A stretch of DNA of 64,000 nucleotides from positions 252,112 through 316,111 of the forward strand of contig NZ_MWLK01000030.1 of the NCBI RefSeq assembly GCF_002198715.1, read 5' to 3'. Below, piece after piece: positions 52,282 to 61,748 of the stretch. The notes under the pieces were generated by a model. The model ran no database searches, was not told where the DNA came from, and worked only from the letters and a program-made list of their open reading frames with translations. Each line of letters starts with the position of its first letter. Positions within the stretch are counted from its first letter, which is position 1. The position numbers and the translations under genes are program-made. The DNA comes from Rhodomicrobium sp. R_RK_3. Its GTDB lineage: Bacteria > Pseudomonadota > Alphaproteobacteria > Rhizobiales > Rhodomicrobiaceae.

Positions 52282-52674
52282 TCAGTCTGCGGCTCGGACC
52301 TTGGCGACGATCGCCTCGGTCGTCGCGAAGGGATCGACGAGCTTGTGGATCGGCTGGGCGCGGCCCATCCACGGCTGCGGGCGGATACAGCGGACCCAGT
52401 CGGCGAAGCTCGGAATGAAGCCGAGATCCTCGAGCACATGCTGTTCGCCGATCAGGCGGACGGGCACGACCCGGCCGGTCGAGATGGTGAGCGTGGCCCC
52501 GAATGTCCGCTCCAGCTCGAATATGCCCTGCGCATGATGGCGCAAGGCCCGGTGGCGGAAATCGGCAGTGATCTCTTTCGACTCATCGAACCACTGGTGC
52601 AGCGGCAGATAATCCTCCGCCGTGCCGCCCCATTTCCGCGCCGAAGAAAGCGCGTGGTGATAGCAATGTCCCAT
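52282..52674 (-). CDS. DUF6915 family protein
   Basis: 130 residues from ATG 52674. MGHCYHHALSSARKWGGTAE, LPLHQWFDESKE and RALRHHAQGIFELERTFG mark the DUF6915 family, whose members sit in this block on alphaproteobacterial ICEs. The many His residues suggest metal binding, possibly an HD-like fold, but this is not shown. Function unknown. Confidence 0.75.
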   Translation of the reverse strand: MGHCYHHALSSARKWGGTAEDYLPLHQWFDESKEITADFRHRALRHHAQGIFELERTFGATLTISTGRVVPVRLIGEQHVLEDLGFIPSFADWVRCIRPQPWMGRAQPIHKLVDPFATTEAIVAKVRAAD

Positions 52675-52684
52675 CGTCGCCTCC

Positions 52685-53165
52685 TCAGAAGGTGTGCATG
52701 TCGTTTTCGGAGGCGGTGTACCGCTTGTTGTAGTCGAGCGTGATTCTGTACTCCGCCACGTCGAAGGTGATGTCGCCATAAGCGCCGTCGTCGTTCTCCC
52801 AGCCGCAATGGGTCTTTTCGAGAACGTCATAGGCCAGGCTCTCGACGGCCGTTGCGATGCTGACGGATGAACGCATCGGCTCGAATCGGCCCCACACGGC
52901 CTCGGCGATTTCGACCGTGTCGGCAGGCATGGCAATGTGGTCATCACCGGCCCCGACTTCGACATTCCTCAATCTGGCCGGAATCGCCAAAGCCGTCGAA
53001 GGTGACGATGACATGCGTGACGCCGGCCAACGCGAGTGCATTGAGCAGCACGGCCTTGTTGAGACTGAAAAGCTCGGCCTCGAGCTGGGTATGAAGAGCG
53101 GCCAGCGTCTCCCATTCAGAGAGCGGCGGCTTGGGGCTTGGCGCGGCGTCGGAACCGTCGGTCAT
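52685..53165 (-). pseudogene. DUF6878 family gene with a one-base insertion
   Basis: From ATG 53165 the frame reads PPLSEWETLAALHTQLEAEL and HVIVTFDGFGDSGQIE, then runs to an early stop. Coding continues in the next frame from about 52970 with NVEVGAGDDHIAMPADTVEI, THCGWENDDGAYGDITFDVA and YNKRYTASENDMHTF. An extra G in GAGGAATG accounts for the change. Joined, it is a normal DUF6878 protein of about 159 residues. A short downstream product from an internal start is possible. Confidence 0.65.
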
Positions 53166-53264
53166 GAGGATCTCCTGAAACGAAAGCGCCCGGCGCGAAG
53201 GCCGAGCTGTGGGACGGATTGGACAGAGGGAGCGGGGCGACCTACGCCTCCCCGCGCGGCTCTG

Positions 53265-55415
53265 CTAATCGGCTGCGACCGCAGGCGGCCGGTCGGCGTC
53301 TTCGGCTGAGGCTTCATCGTCGTCTCTGGCGAGGAATTCCGGCAGCGCATCGGCAGCGCCGTCTGCGTTCGCTTCGCCGGCTCCGGCCAACGGCTCCTCG
53401 GAATCCGCGAGGCGCAGCGGTTCGGGCAACCAGCCAGTGCTGGCCAGGAGCCGCTCTGCTTCCTTGGCCATGTCGCCTTTCTTCAGATGGTCGATGAGCT
53501 GCGCGGCCTGTTCGCCTGCGCCCTCGCGTACCGCTTCAAGGATGCGGCGCTTCGGCACGCGGCCGAGATAATTGTCGATCGCGGGCGTCCAGCCGACCTC
53601 GACCATGTCGAGGCCGGTGGCGCGTGCAAGTCGGTCGGCTTGGGCCAGACGGCGCTCCAGCCCATGCTGGGAGACGCCGTTGCCGCCATATGGGTTTGGC
53701 TTCTCATAGAGGGCGTTGATGCCGAAGCTGACGCAATGGGCGAGCAGCGACAGCCGGCTTGTCTCGTCGAGTGCGGCGAGCCAGTCCCATAGGGCTTGGT
53801 CGTCCTGCGGCAGATCGGTCTTCCAGGCCTCCTGCCGTTCGGCAATCGACCGGGCGGACGGGCTGTCCTTGAGGTCGGCAGCCTGAACGGAGAAGAAGAC
53901 ATGGCGCACCGAGGCCTCCAGACATCCGCCGCTCGTGGCGGTGCGCTGGAAGGTGTCGACGACGAGCTTGTGCAGGAGCGTCGTCAACGCAATATGCGGA
54001 TTGTTCGCCACCGCGTCGCGCAGCGCCAGCGTGCGATGGGCGGTCAGTTCCATCATCAGCCGGTCGGGTAGCGGTTTGACGGTATCATCCTCCTCATCTT
54101 CCGACTCGGTCGGCTGACCGCCGATCGTGATCACCGCGCGCTGCACGGTCGGCGTGCTGGCGCCAGCGCCATCCTGATCGTCGGATGGCGTATCACCGCC
54201 AGGCTCCTGTCCGGGCTCAGAGACCTGCATCTCGTCCTCAAGGCGGACATAGCCGCGATCGACCGAGAGCTTGCCATCGGCACCGATGCTGACGAACACG
54301 CCGGCGCGGGCGATGTCGGCGGGGTCGTAGGTGACAGGGTGATTGTCGAGTTGGCCAAGCGCCGCTTCGATCTCGCCGAGCCGCTGATCCGCCTCGTCGG
54401 GCAACTCGTCAGCGTCTTCATATTCGGCTTCGAGCGTCTGGTATTCGGCGTTGAGCGTGTCGATCATCGCCTGTTCCTCGGCGGTTAGGTCGGCCGTCAC
54501 ACCGTCGAGCTTGCGCAGGTCGCGCGCATGGCCATAGGAGAAGTCGATCGCGACCTCGATCCACTTCCAACCCTCGGCGGCGATCTTCTCCGCCTCGGCC
54601 TTGAGCTTCGCGGCGACCAGGCTGTCGAGCAGCGCGACATCCTCGAGCCAGCCGCCGTCGTCCTGCTGGAAGAGATCGCGCAGAGCGACGCCGCCCGCCG
54701 CTTCATAGGCGTCAAGACTGACGAATACCGCTCGCTTGTCGGAGGCACGTACGGTCTTTTCGGTCAGCATGCGGCGGATCTGATAGGGCTCCTTCGACCA
54801 AGAAGCAGAGATGGTCTCCCAGACCTGTTCCTGGCGGGCATGGTCGGAGCTGACGGTAAAGGCCATCAACTGCTCGAGCGACATGCCGTCCTCGGCATAG
54901 ATGTCGAGCAGCTTCGCCGAGACGCTGGCGAGGCGCAGGCGCTGCTTCACCACATTGACCGAGGTGAAGAACGCCGCCGCGATCTCCTCCTCAGAGAGCC
55001 CCTTCTCGCGGAGGCCCAAAAAGGCGCGGAACTGGTCGAGGGGATGGAGTGGCGCGCGCTGGATGTTTTCGGCGAGCGAGTCGTCCTCGGCGAGGATGTC
55101 GGTCGCCGGATCGCGCACCACGCAGGGCACGGGGGCGTTCTTCGCCAGGCGCTTCTGCTTGACCAGCAGTTCGAGCGCCCGGTAGCGGCGGCCGCCGGCG
55201 GGGATCTCGAACATGCCAGTCTCGGCGCCTTCGGCGTCGAGGATCGGTCGGACGCTGAGGCTCTGAAGCAGCGTTCGCCGGGCAATGTCCTCGGCCAATT
55301 CCTCGATCGAGAGGCCGGCCTTCACGCGCCGGACGTTGGCCTGGGACAGCACCAGCTTGTTGAAAGGAATGTCGCGCGAGGACGACAGGGTGATCTTCTG
55401 AACGGCAGCAGCCAT
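53265..55415 (-). CDS. parB: ParB/RepB/Spo0J family partition protein
   Basis: 716 residues, long for ParB. Residues about 15-115 form the ParB/sulfiredoxin-like CTPase domain: IPFNKLVLSQANVRRVKAG, FEIPAGGRRYRALELLVKQK and LAEDDSLAENIQRAPLHPLD. A helix-turn-helix follows (LSEEEIAAAFFTSVNVVKQR). The long C-terminal part (from about 300) is acidic in the middle and helical at the end and is typical of the ICE/plasmid version. No parA is near. It probably supports segregation of excised, circular element or gene regulation. Confidence 0.85.
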   Translation of the reverse strand: MAAAVQKITLSSSRDIPFNKLVLSQANVRRVKAGLSIEELAEDIARRTLLQSLSVRPILDAEGAETGMFEIPAGGRRYRALELLVKQKRLAKNAPVPCVVRDPATDILAEDDSLAENIQRAPLHPLDQFRAFLGLREKGLSEEEIAAAFFTSVNVVKQRLRLASVSAKLLDIYAEDGMSLEQLMAFTVSSDHARQEQVWETISASWSKEPYQIRRMLTEKTVRASDKRAVFVSLDAYEAAGGVALRDLFQQDDGGWLEDVALLDSLVAAKLKAEAEKIAAEGWKWIEVAIDFSYGHARDLRKLDGVTADLTAEEQAMIDTLNAEYQTLEAEYEDADELPDEADQRLGEIEAALGQLDNHPVTYDPADIARAGVFVSIGADGKLSVDRGYVRLEDEMQVSEPGQEPGGDTPSDDQDGAGASTPTVQRAVITIGGQPTESEDEEDDTVKPLPDRLMMELTAHRTLALRDAVANNPHIALTTLLHKLVVDTFQRTATSGGCLEASVRHVFFSVQAADLKDSPSARSIAERQEAWKTDLPQDDQALWDWLAALDETSRLSLLAHCVSFGINALYEKPNPYGGNGVSQHGLERRLAQADRLARATGLDMVEVGWTPAIDNYLGRVPKRRILEAVREGAGEQAAQLIDHLKKGDMAKEAERLLASTGWLPEPLRLADSEEPLAGAGEANADGAADALPEFLARDDDEASAEDADRPPAVAAD

Positions 55416-55430
55416 CGGGATGGTCTCCGC

Positions 55431-55471
55431 GACGGGCGGCCGAAAGCCTCTCTCTCGGCCTCCAACCCGTC
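55431..55471 (-). promoter_or_regulatory. Leader hairpin of parB
   Basis: Outer stem GACGGG (55431-55436) with CCCGTC (55466-55471); inner stem GGCCGA (55438-55443) with TCGGCC (55455-55460). On the mRNA it ends immediately before GCGGAGACC, the ribosome binding site. The ardC leader has the same outer stem with a different but still paired inner stem. Confidence 0.5.
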
Positions 55472-55530
55472 ACGAAGATGGCGCAGCCCTCTTCCTCTGC
55501 TCCGGGCCGTGAAGCCGGAGAAATCCGGCA

Positions 55531-56499
55531 TCATGCGGCCTCCATCGGCTCGTGAGTATCGAGAGGCGCCGTGGTTTCGAGACTGTCGTCATTGGGCAGG
55601 AAGGCGAGCAGATAGTCGGCCGCTTTGCTGGCCTGCGACGCGGCACGGACGATCGCACGATTATCCTCGCGCAGAACCTCCGCCCAAGAGCCGATGTAGT
55701 CGGCGTGCCGCACAGTCGGCACGATGCCGAGGGCTGCGCAGCAGAATGCCGCTGAGATTTCGGCGATCAACTCCTCGAAGGCGTATTTTTTCGAACCGAA
55801 GGATCCGGAGAGGTCGCGGTTCAGGCGGCGGGGCGCTCCGCTGGCATGGGAGCATTCGTGCAGGGCGGTTCGATGCCAGTTGATGGGCTCGAAGAACGCC
55901 TGGGGCGGTGGGACCATCACATAGTCGTGCGCCGGAACATAGAAAGCGCGATCGCCGCCGATCCGAAACTCGATGCCGCTTGCTTTGATGAGCGCCTCGA
56001 CCTTCGGTTCGATCAGACCAGGTTCCCGCGCCGGCGCTCCGATGGTGATGTCGTCTGGCAGTCCTTCGCACTGCGCCGCGTTGAAGACCGTGAAGCGTTT
56101 CAGGAACGAGATCGCCTGGGCGTCTTCGCCGATCTCGTGGGCACGCCTCTTCTCGTCGTCGGGCACGAAGCGGTCGGCGTAAACGATGGTAGTTCCGTGT
56201 TCCCCGCGCCGGACATGGCCGCCGAGCGACAGAGCCTGGCGGAAGGTCAGCCAGCTCTGGCAGGTGAAACCGCGCTGGATGACGGCTCCCCAGAGGATAA
56301 GCACATTGATGCCGGAATAGCCGCTCCCTGTAGCAGCGTTCTTCGGCATGGCGAGCGGCGCATTTGACGCGGCCGTATCCCAGGGCTGGATCCATGGAAG
56401 CCGGCCGGCTTCGAGCTCGGCGAGGATCCTGCTGGTGATTTCGGCATACAAGTTCGTCCGGTCGGCGCCGGAACGAGTGTGCGCTTCATGTCTGGGCAT
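55531..56499 (-). CDS. ardC: ArdC-like antirestriction protein (ssDNA-binding zincin)
   Basis: 322 residues. N-terminal ArdC-N domain (YAEITSRILAELEAGRLPWI, GYSGINVLILWG, WLTFRQALSLGGHVRRGEHG) binds single-stranded DNA. The C-terminal zincin carries HExxH in TALHECSHASGAP (about 212-224) and a later Glu-containing helix, YAFEELIAEISAAFCCAALG. ArdC proteins protect incoming plasmid or ICE DNA from restriction during transfer. First gene of the minus-strand block, divergent from the ATPase gene. Confidence 0.9.
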   Translation of the reverse strand: MPRHEAHTRSGADRTNLYAEITSRILAELEAGRLPWIQPWDTAASNAPLAMPKNAATGSGYSGINVLILWGAVIQRGFTCQSWLTFRQALSLGGHVRRGEHGTTIVYADRFVPDDEKRRAHEIGEDAQAISFLKRFTVFNAAQCEGLPDDITIGAPAREPGLIEPKVEALIKASGIEFRIGGDRAFYVPAHDYVMVPPPQAFFEPINWHRTALHECSHASGAPRRLNRDLSGSFGSKKYAFEELIAEISAAFCCAALGIVPTVRHADYIGSWAEVLREDNRAIVRAASQASKAADYLLAFLPNDDSLETTAPLDTHEPMEAA

Positions 56500-56512
56500 C
56501 GCGGGTCTCCGC

Positions 56513-56552
56513 GACGGGCGCCGGAGGCCTCTCCTCCAGCTCTCAACCCGTC
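56513..56552 (-). promoter_or_regulatory. Leader hairpin of ardC
   Basis: Outer stem GACGGG (56513-56518) with CCCGTC (56547-56552); inner stem GGAGG (56523-56527) with CCTCC (56533-56537). It abuts the GCGGAGACC ribosome binding site, like that of parB. The outer stem is identical to the parB leader while the inner stem differs but still pairs, which argues for a selected structure. Confidence 0.5.
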
Positions 56553-56727
56553 ACGGAAAACCCGTCCGCACTCTTCCTCTACAGTGAGGGCTCCCTCAGA
56601 AAGGGGGGCCGTCGCAGGAGAAGGCTTGCCCATGGCCTCGCTTCTAAACGAGCTACAGGTGAGTTCTAATCATCTTGTGATTGACTTCTAATTATCATTG
56701 CCGATAGTTCTGATTGCAGGAGCTGAC

Positions 56728-57950
56728 ATGTACGAGCGATTCGTGGAGCGTCGGGCGGAGGAAGCCCTTTCAGATACCCCGGTCGTGCTGATCGTGGGAC
56801 CGCGCCGGGCAGGCAAGACCACGCTTGTCCGAAAGATGGGGGACGCGGGCCGGACCTATATCACGATCGACGATCAGACGGTCCTCGAGGCCGCACGGTC
56901 CGATCCGGCAGGCTTTATCCGTGCTCTCGACGGGGGGCCATCATCGACGAGATCCAGCGCGCGCCCGACCTGCTGCTGGCGATCAAGAAGACGGTGGATG
57001 AGGACTACCGCCCTGGCCGCTTTCTGCTGACCGGTTCCGCCAATGTGCTCACCCTGCCGCGCGTCGCCGACAGCCTGGCGGGCCGGATGGAAACCATCCG
57101 CTTACTGCCGCTGGCCCGTGCTGAAATCGCAGGCAAGCCACCGACCTTCCTGGAGCGCCTGTTCACCGGAAAGCTGCGGGGCGACCGCAAGGCGGTTATC
57201 GGAGACGATCTGGTCCGGCTCGTGCTGCTCGGCGGCTTTCCCGAAGCGGTCAGCCGCGAGAGCGAGCGCCGGCGGCAGGACTGGGCGCGGTCCTATCTGA
57301 CGTCAGTTTTGATCCGGGATCTCAGGGATATCGCCGAGATCGAGAAGCTGACCGAGTTGCCGAAATTCGTCCGGCTTCTGGCGGAGCATTCGGGGCAGCT
57401 GGTCAATTATTCGCAGTTCGGATCCAGCATTAATGTCAGCTACAAGACAGGCCAGCGTTATGTCGCGCTTCTGGAGCAGGTGTTCCTCGTCGCGACATTG
57501 CAGCCCTGGTACACGAATGCGCTGAAGCGGATCGCTAAGACGCCGAAGCTGCACTTCCTCGATTCCGGCCTGCTTACCACGGCGCGCGGATTGAGCTTCG
57601 ATAGGGTGAAGACTGATCGCGACGTGTTCGGCACACTCCTGGAAAGCTTCGTGTTCTCCGAAGTCTTGAAGCTCATGACGGGATCGGACCTGCGGCTGAC
57701 GCCCTATCATTTCCGGGACCAGCAAATGCGCGAAGTAGACATCGTGCTGGAGCGCGACGATGGCATGATCGTGGGCATTGAGATCAAGGCATCCGCGACA
57801 GTGAAGTCCGGCGACTTCGGCGGGCTTCGAACCTTGGCCGAGGTGTGTAAGGAACAGTTTGCCTACGGCGTCGTGCTCTATGACAGCACGGATCTCGTGC
57901 CGTTCGGCGACAAGCTGGCCGCAGTGCCTTTGTCAGCCTTGTGGAGTTGA
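56728..57950 (+). pseudogene. AAA+ ATPase with DUF4143, frameshifted at a G tract
   Basis: From ATG 56728 (ribosome binding site AGGAG) the protein starts YERFVERRAEEALSDTP with Walker A in GPRRAGKTTLVRKM, and reaches FIRALDG. A run of six G at 56932-56937 then breaks the frame. The next frame continues AIIDEIQRAPDLLLAIKKTV (Walker B) and RFLLTGSANVLTLPRVADSL, ending with the DUF4143 nuclease-like tail (REVDIVLERDDGMIVGIEIK). Adding one base restores a 407-residue protein. Such ATPases are common on mobile elements; the function is unclear. Length variation in the G tract could make the gene switch on and off. Confidence 0.75.
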
Positions 57951-58028
57951 GCGTCAGTGCGATATGCGCCGGAGGCGGGCCGGTCGCCGGTTTGAAGATT
58001 ACTCCCATTCGTGTATCGAACCATTCTC

Positions 58029-58973
58029 ATGACCTACCCTCCGATCAATCCGTTCGATGCCGGGCTTCTCAGCGTTGCGAACGGAAATGAAATCTACTGG
58101 GAAATATCGGGCAACCCGGATGGAAAACCTGCTCTATATCTCCATGGCGGCCCGGGCGCCCCTCATGGCTCCGGTGGCTATCGCCGTCACTTCGACCCGC
58201 AACAATATCGCATCGTAGGGATCGACCAGCGTGGATGCGGCCGAAGTCGACCTCTCGCCATCGACGCTCTCGGCGAACTGCACCACAACACGACCCAATC
58301 GCTCATCAAGGACATCGAGGCGGTTAGGAGACACCTTGGCATCGAGACGTGGCTGGTGTCAGGCGTGTCTTGGGGGACGACGCTTGCGCTTGCTTATGCC
58401 CAAGCGCATCCGGAACGGGTTTCGGAACTGGTACTCGTCGCAGTAACGACCACCAGCAGGGAAGAGGTCGATTGGATCACCGAAGGTGTCGGGTGCATAT
58501 TTCCCGAAGCCTGGCAGCAGTTTGAGCAGGCCTCAAGCAGGCGGGCCGGAGAGCGGATCGTGGAGGTTTATGCGCGGCGACTCGCCACTGGCGACATACA
58601 GGACCGGCTGCTGGCAGCCCGCGCCTGGAATGATTGGGAGTCGACCCACGTCTCACTTGATCCGAATTGGGTGCCCATCGACCAGCGTTTCGATGAAACA
58701 TGGGGTTTAACTTTTGCAACCCTCGTCACGCATTACTGGTCGCACGACGGATTTCTGCAGAACGGCAAAGAAATACTCCGCCACGTCTCCACGATCGCCC
58801 ATATTCCAGCCGTGCTCATCCATGGCCGTCGCGACATTAGCGGGCCAGCGATAACGGCCTGGCGGCTCAATCAGCAGTGGCCGGCAAGCCGCTTGTGCAT
58901 CGTGGAAGCCGAAGGACATGGCGGGCCGCAGTCGATGGAGGAGATGCGCATCGCGCTCGATGCATTCGCTTGA
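58029..58973 (+). CDS. pip: Proline iminopeptidase (alpha/beta hydrolase, S33)
   Basis: 314 residues from ATG 58029; GTG 58011 would add six residues. Oxyanion loop YLHGGPGAP (about 39-47), GIDQRGCGRSRP, nucleophile elbow VSGVSWGTTLALAYAQAHPE with the catalytic Ser, then the acid in HGRRDISGP and the base in EAEGHGG near the end. It removes N-terminal proline from peptides in the cytoplasm. A housekeeping-type gene carried as cargo, between the broken ATPase and the transfer genes; no link to conjugation is seen. Confidence 0.85.
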   Translation: MTYPPINPFDAGLLSVANGNEIYWEISGNPDGKPALYLHGGPGAPHGSGGYRRHFDPQQYRIVGIDQRGCGRSRPLAIDALGELHHNTTQSLIKDIEAVRRHLGIETWLVSGVSWGTTLALAYAQAHPERVSELVLVAVTTTSREEVDWITEGVGCIFPEAWQQFEQASSRRAGERIVEVYARRLATGDIQDRLLAARAWNDWESTHVSLDPNWVPIDQRFDETWGLTFATLVTHYWSHDGFLQNGKEILRHVSTIAHIPAVLIHGRRDISGPAITAWRLNQQWPASRLCIVEAEGHGGPQSMEEMRIALDAFA

Positions 58974-59268
58974 GGACAATGATCAGGTCTCGGAGCGCGA
59001 CGATCGCATAGCCAGCCGCGGCCGAAATTCAAGCTGAGATAGGCCGGACTTTCCTCACCAAAACCAGAACCGGCTTTTCCTTCAAGGCTGCTACCCAGAC
59101 AGCTTCGCATGCAATGCATCTTGAGCATTGCCGCGCCACGAGATTGCCCAAAAGGCACTCCTTTGTTTCACAGGACTTCACTAGGCTGCACAATTTACTC
59201 CATTGAGCATTCGCTGCTGCTCGACCATCCTTTTCAGACGGTTACACGGCTGAAAGGGATTGTCCGAG
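58974..59268. other. Intergenic region upstream of the transfer operon
   Basis: 295 bases without a gene. This should hold the promoter of traG-copG-trb, but no consensus hexamers or repeats stand out. The last part contains AAGGGA (59254-59259), the likely ribosome binding site for traG. Confidence 0.35.
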
Positions 59269-61221
59269 GTGTCGAGCGTCAAGGTCCATAGTCTTCGAGG
59301 GATTTGCTGCTTTCTGATCGTGCTCCTCTGTCTCTGGGGCGCGACGGAATGGACGGCAAGTGCGCTTGGCTTTCACCCGGTGCTCGGACGGCCGTGGATA
59401 ACGCTGTTCGGCATTCCACTTTACGCGCCGTGGTCGCTGTTTGGCTGGTGGCTGGCCTTCGAGGAGCAGGCGCCGCATGTATTTGCCCGCGCCGGAGCGC
59501 TGGCGGCTCTCGGCGGAGTTCTCAGCGCGTGGATCGCGATCGGCGGGGGGATCCGGCGTGGCCGGGCCGGCAAGGCCTCCAGCACTTACGGCTCGGCCCG
59601 CTGGGCGTCCGGACATGACATCCGCCAGGCCGGTCTTCACGCGGGCAAAGGGGTGATCCTTGGCTGTGTCCGGAACCGTTACCTTCGCCACGACGGTCCC
59701 GAGCATATCCTGGCGGTAGCGCCGACGCGCTCGGGAAAGGGCGTCGGCCTCGTCATCCCGACGCTGCTCACCTGGTCCGGCTCGGCCGTCATCCATGATC
59801 TCAAGGGCGAGAACTGGGCGCTGACGGCCGGCTGGCGCGCCCGGTTCTCCGACTGCCTGCTCTTCGAGCCGGTGAGCCCGCAATCGGTGCAGTTCAATCC
59901 CCTCTTCGAGGTGCGTCGCGGCGTCAATGAAGTCCGTGATGTGCAGAACATCGCCGACATCCTCGTCGATCCGGAAGGCGCAAGGGAGCGCCGCGATCAT
60001 TGGGAGAAGACGGCGCATGCCTTGCTCGTCGGCGCCATTCTCCATGTGCTCTATGCCGAGGAGGAAAAGACCCTCGCGCAGGTTGCGCATTTTCTTGCCG
60101 ATCCTGCCCGCTCGATCCGCCGCACGCTAAGGGTGATGCTGACGACCAACCATGTTGGTAGCGAGGACGCACCGCGGGTGCATCCGGTGATCGCCTCGAT
60201 CGCACGCGAGTTGCTCAACAAATCCGAGAACGAACGCTCAGGCGTCGTCTCAACCGCGATGAGCTTTCTCGGCCTCTATCGCGACCCGATCATTGCCGCC
60301 AACACTGCCCAGTCGGACTTCCGGATTGCCGATCTGATGGGCGGCCCACGGCCGACCTCGCTTTATCTCGCCGTGCCGCCATCGGACCTTTCGCGCACCC
60401 GCCCGTTGATCCGGATGCTGCTCAATCAGATCGGCCGCAGGCTCACCGAACAGCATCAGGAGCACAGAGACGAGAGGGCGAGGCTGCTCCTGATGCTCGA
60501 CGAGTTCCCGGCTCTCGGTCGGCTCGATTTCTTTGAGAGCGCGCTTGCCTTTCTTGCCGGCTATGGGATCAGAGCGCTTCTCGTGGCCCAGTCTCTCAAC
60601 CAGATCGACAAGGCCTATGGCCCCAACAATGCCATCCTCGACAATTGCCATGTGCGCGTTGCCTTTGCGCCGAATGATGAGCGCACGGCCAAGCGTCTGT
60701 CCGACGCGCTGGGCACCGCAACGGAAGAGCGCAACCAGCGGAATTTTTCCGGACGCCGCTTTTCGGCCTGGCTGTCGCACACGACGATCTCGCATCAGGA
60801 GACGGCACGCCCGCTGTTGACGCCCGGCGAGGTCCTGCAGCTTCCCCAGGATGAGTCCCTGGTCTTCCTCTCCGGCATCCCGCCGATCCGGGCACGGAAA
60901 TTGCAATACTTTCGCGACCGCAATTTCCTGAAGCGCTGCCTGCCGGCACCGGCTCTGAAGGCGAGACAGTCGGTCGAAGAAGCGGCCTCCCATGACTGGG
61001 CCGGGTCCATCCGCGTTCCGCATCCCGCCCTTGATTACGGATGGGCTGCCGGTGAGCATGATGAAGAAGCGCCCAATGACCGGCACGCCGGCACGGTCCC
61101 ATCCGCCCTCACTCATGAAGACATGCCGGCCCTCTTCGAGGACCGGGCCGAGCCAGCCTCCCCTGACGTAGATGACGACAGCGCCATCATCGAGCTGCCG
61201 GGAGGGGTGAGGCTGTCATGA
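59269..61221 (+). CDS. traG: Type IV coupling protein TraG/VirD4
   Basis: 650 residues from GTG 59269, 9 bases after AAGGGA; a TTG at 59260 is too close to that site. Two N-terminal membrane helices (about 10-30 and 75-95) anchor it. Walker A is VAPTRSGKGVGLVIPTLL (about 149-166) and Walker B is LLLMLDEFPALGRLDFFE. The closing part has RNFSGRRFSAWLSHT and LFEPVSPQSVQFNPLFE typical of TraG. It brings the RlxS-DNA complex to the Trb channel. The stop overlaps the next start as ATGA. Confidence 0.9.
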   Translation: MSSVKVHSLRGICCFLIVLLCLWGATEWTASALGFHPVLGRPWITLFGIPLYAPWSLFGWWLAFEEQAPHVFARAGALAALGGVLSAWIAIGGGIRRGRAGKASSTYGSARWASGHDIRQAGLHAGKGVILGCVRNRYLRHDGPEHILAVAPTRSGKGVGLVIPTLLTWSGSAVIHDLKGENWALTAGWRARFSDCLLFEPVSPQSVQFNPLFEVRRGVNEVRDVQNIADILVDPEGARERRDHWEKTAHALLVGAILHVLYAEEEKTLAQVAHFLADPARSIRRTLRVMLTTNHVGSEDAPRVHPVIASIARELLNKSENERSGVVSTAMSFLGLYRDPIIAANTAQSDFRIADLMGGPRPTSLYLAVPPSDLSRTRPLIRMLLNQIGRRLTEQHQEHRDERARLLLMLDEFPALGRLDFFESALAFLAGYGIRALLVAQSLNQIDKAYGPNNAILDNCHVRVAFAPNDERTAKRLSDALGTATEERNQRNFSGRRFSAWLSHTTISHQETARPLLTPGEVLQLPQDESLVFLSGIPPIRARKLQYFRDRNFLKRCLPAPALKARQSVEEAASHDWAGSIRVPHPALDYGWAAGEHDEEAPNDRHAGTVPSALTHEDMPALFEDRAEPASPDVDDDSAIIELPGGVRLS

Positions 61222-61748
61222 GGAAGAAGCGCTATTGCCTCTATCTGTCCCGCCCGCTCGCGAGCAAGTTCGACCTTGTTGCGATGCGGAGGAAGCGATC
61301 CAAATCCGCCTTTCTCGAGGACGCGCTGCGCCAGGCGCTTGAGCCCGAGACACATCCGGGCATCGAGGACGTCTTGTTGCGAAGGCTCGATGCGATGAAC
61401 CGGTCGGCCGGTGCGCTCGAACGTGAGATCTTCGTCATCGGCGAAACGCTGGCCCTGCTGGTCCGCTATTTCCTGACCATTACGCCACCACTGGCATCGA
61501 GCGAGCAGGAGGCAGCGCGCCTGCTTGGCAAGGAACGCTATCAGGCTTTCCTTACCCAGATCGGCCGCCGGATCGGCGCCAACCGCCGCTTTGCTGCCGA
61601 GGTGCTCGAGACGGTGCGCGTGCCCCCATCGGATTTATTCGCGAGTCCCACGGAAGAGCAGCCGGAAGCGCGCGCCAATGGCGCAGGTCCCCACGCCAGC
61701 GATCCTGCATTGACCACCAACAGCCAGGGAGATGACCATCATGGTTGA
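61218..61748 (+). CDS. CopG-family regulator/accessory protein of the tra operon
   Basis: 176 residues. The N-terminal ribbon-helix-helix pattern is MRKKRYCLYLSRPLASKFDL followed by RRKRSKSAFLEDALRQAL. A helical middle with a hydrophobic patch (ETLALLVRYFLTI) and a disordered tail follow. A gene of this kind regularly separates traG and trbB in alphaproteobacterial ICEs. It could regulate the operon or bind DNA at the relaxosome. Confidence 0.75.
   Translation: MRKKRYCLYLSRPLASKFDLVAMRRKRSKSAFLEDALRQALEPETHPGIEDVLLRRLDAMNRSAGALEREIFVIGETLALLVRYFLTITPPLASSEQEAARLLGKERYQAFLTQIGRRIGANRRFAAEVLETVRVPPSDLFASPTEEQPEARANGAGPHASDPALTTNSQGDDHHG

Noticed and set aside
54528-55883. 451-codon plus-strand open frame
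   Set aside because: Antisense to parB and ardC; no start signal or domain.
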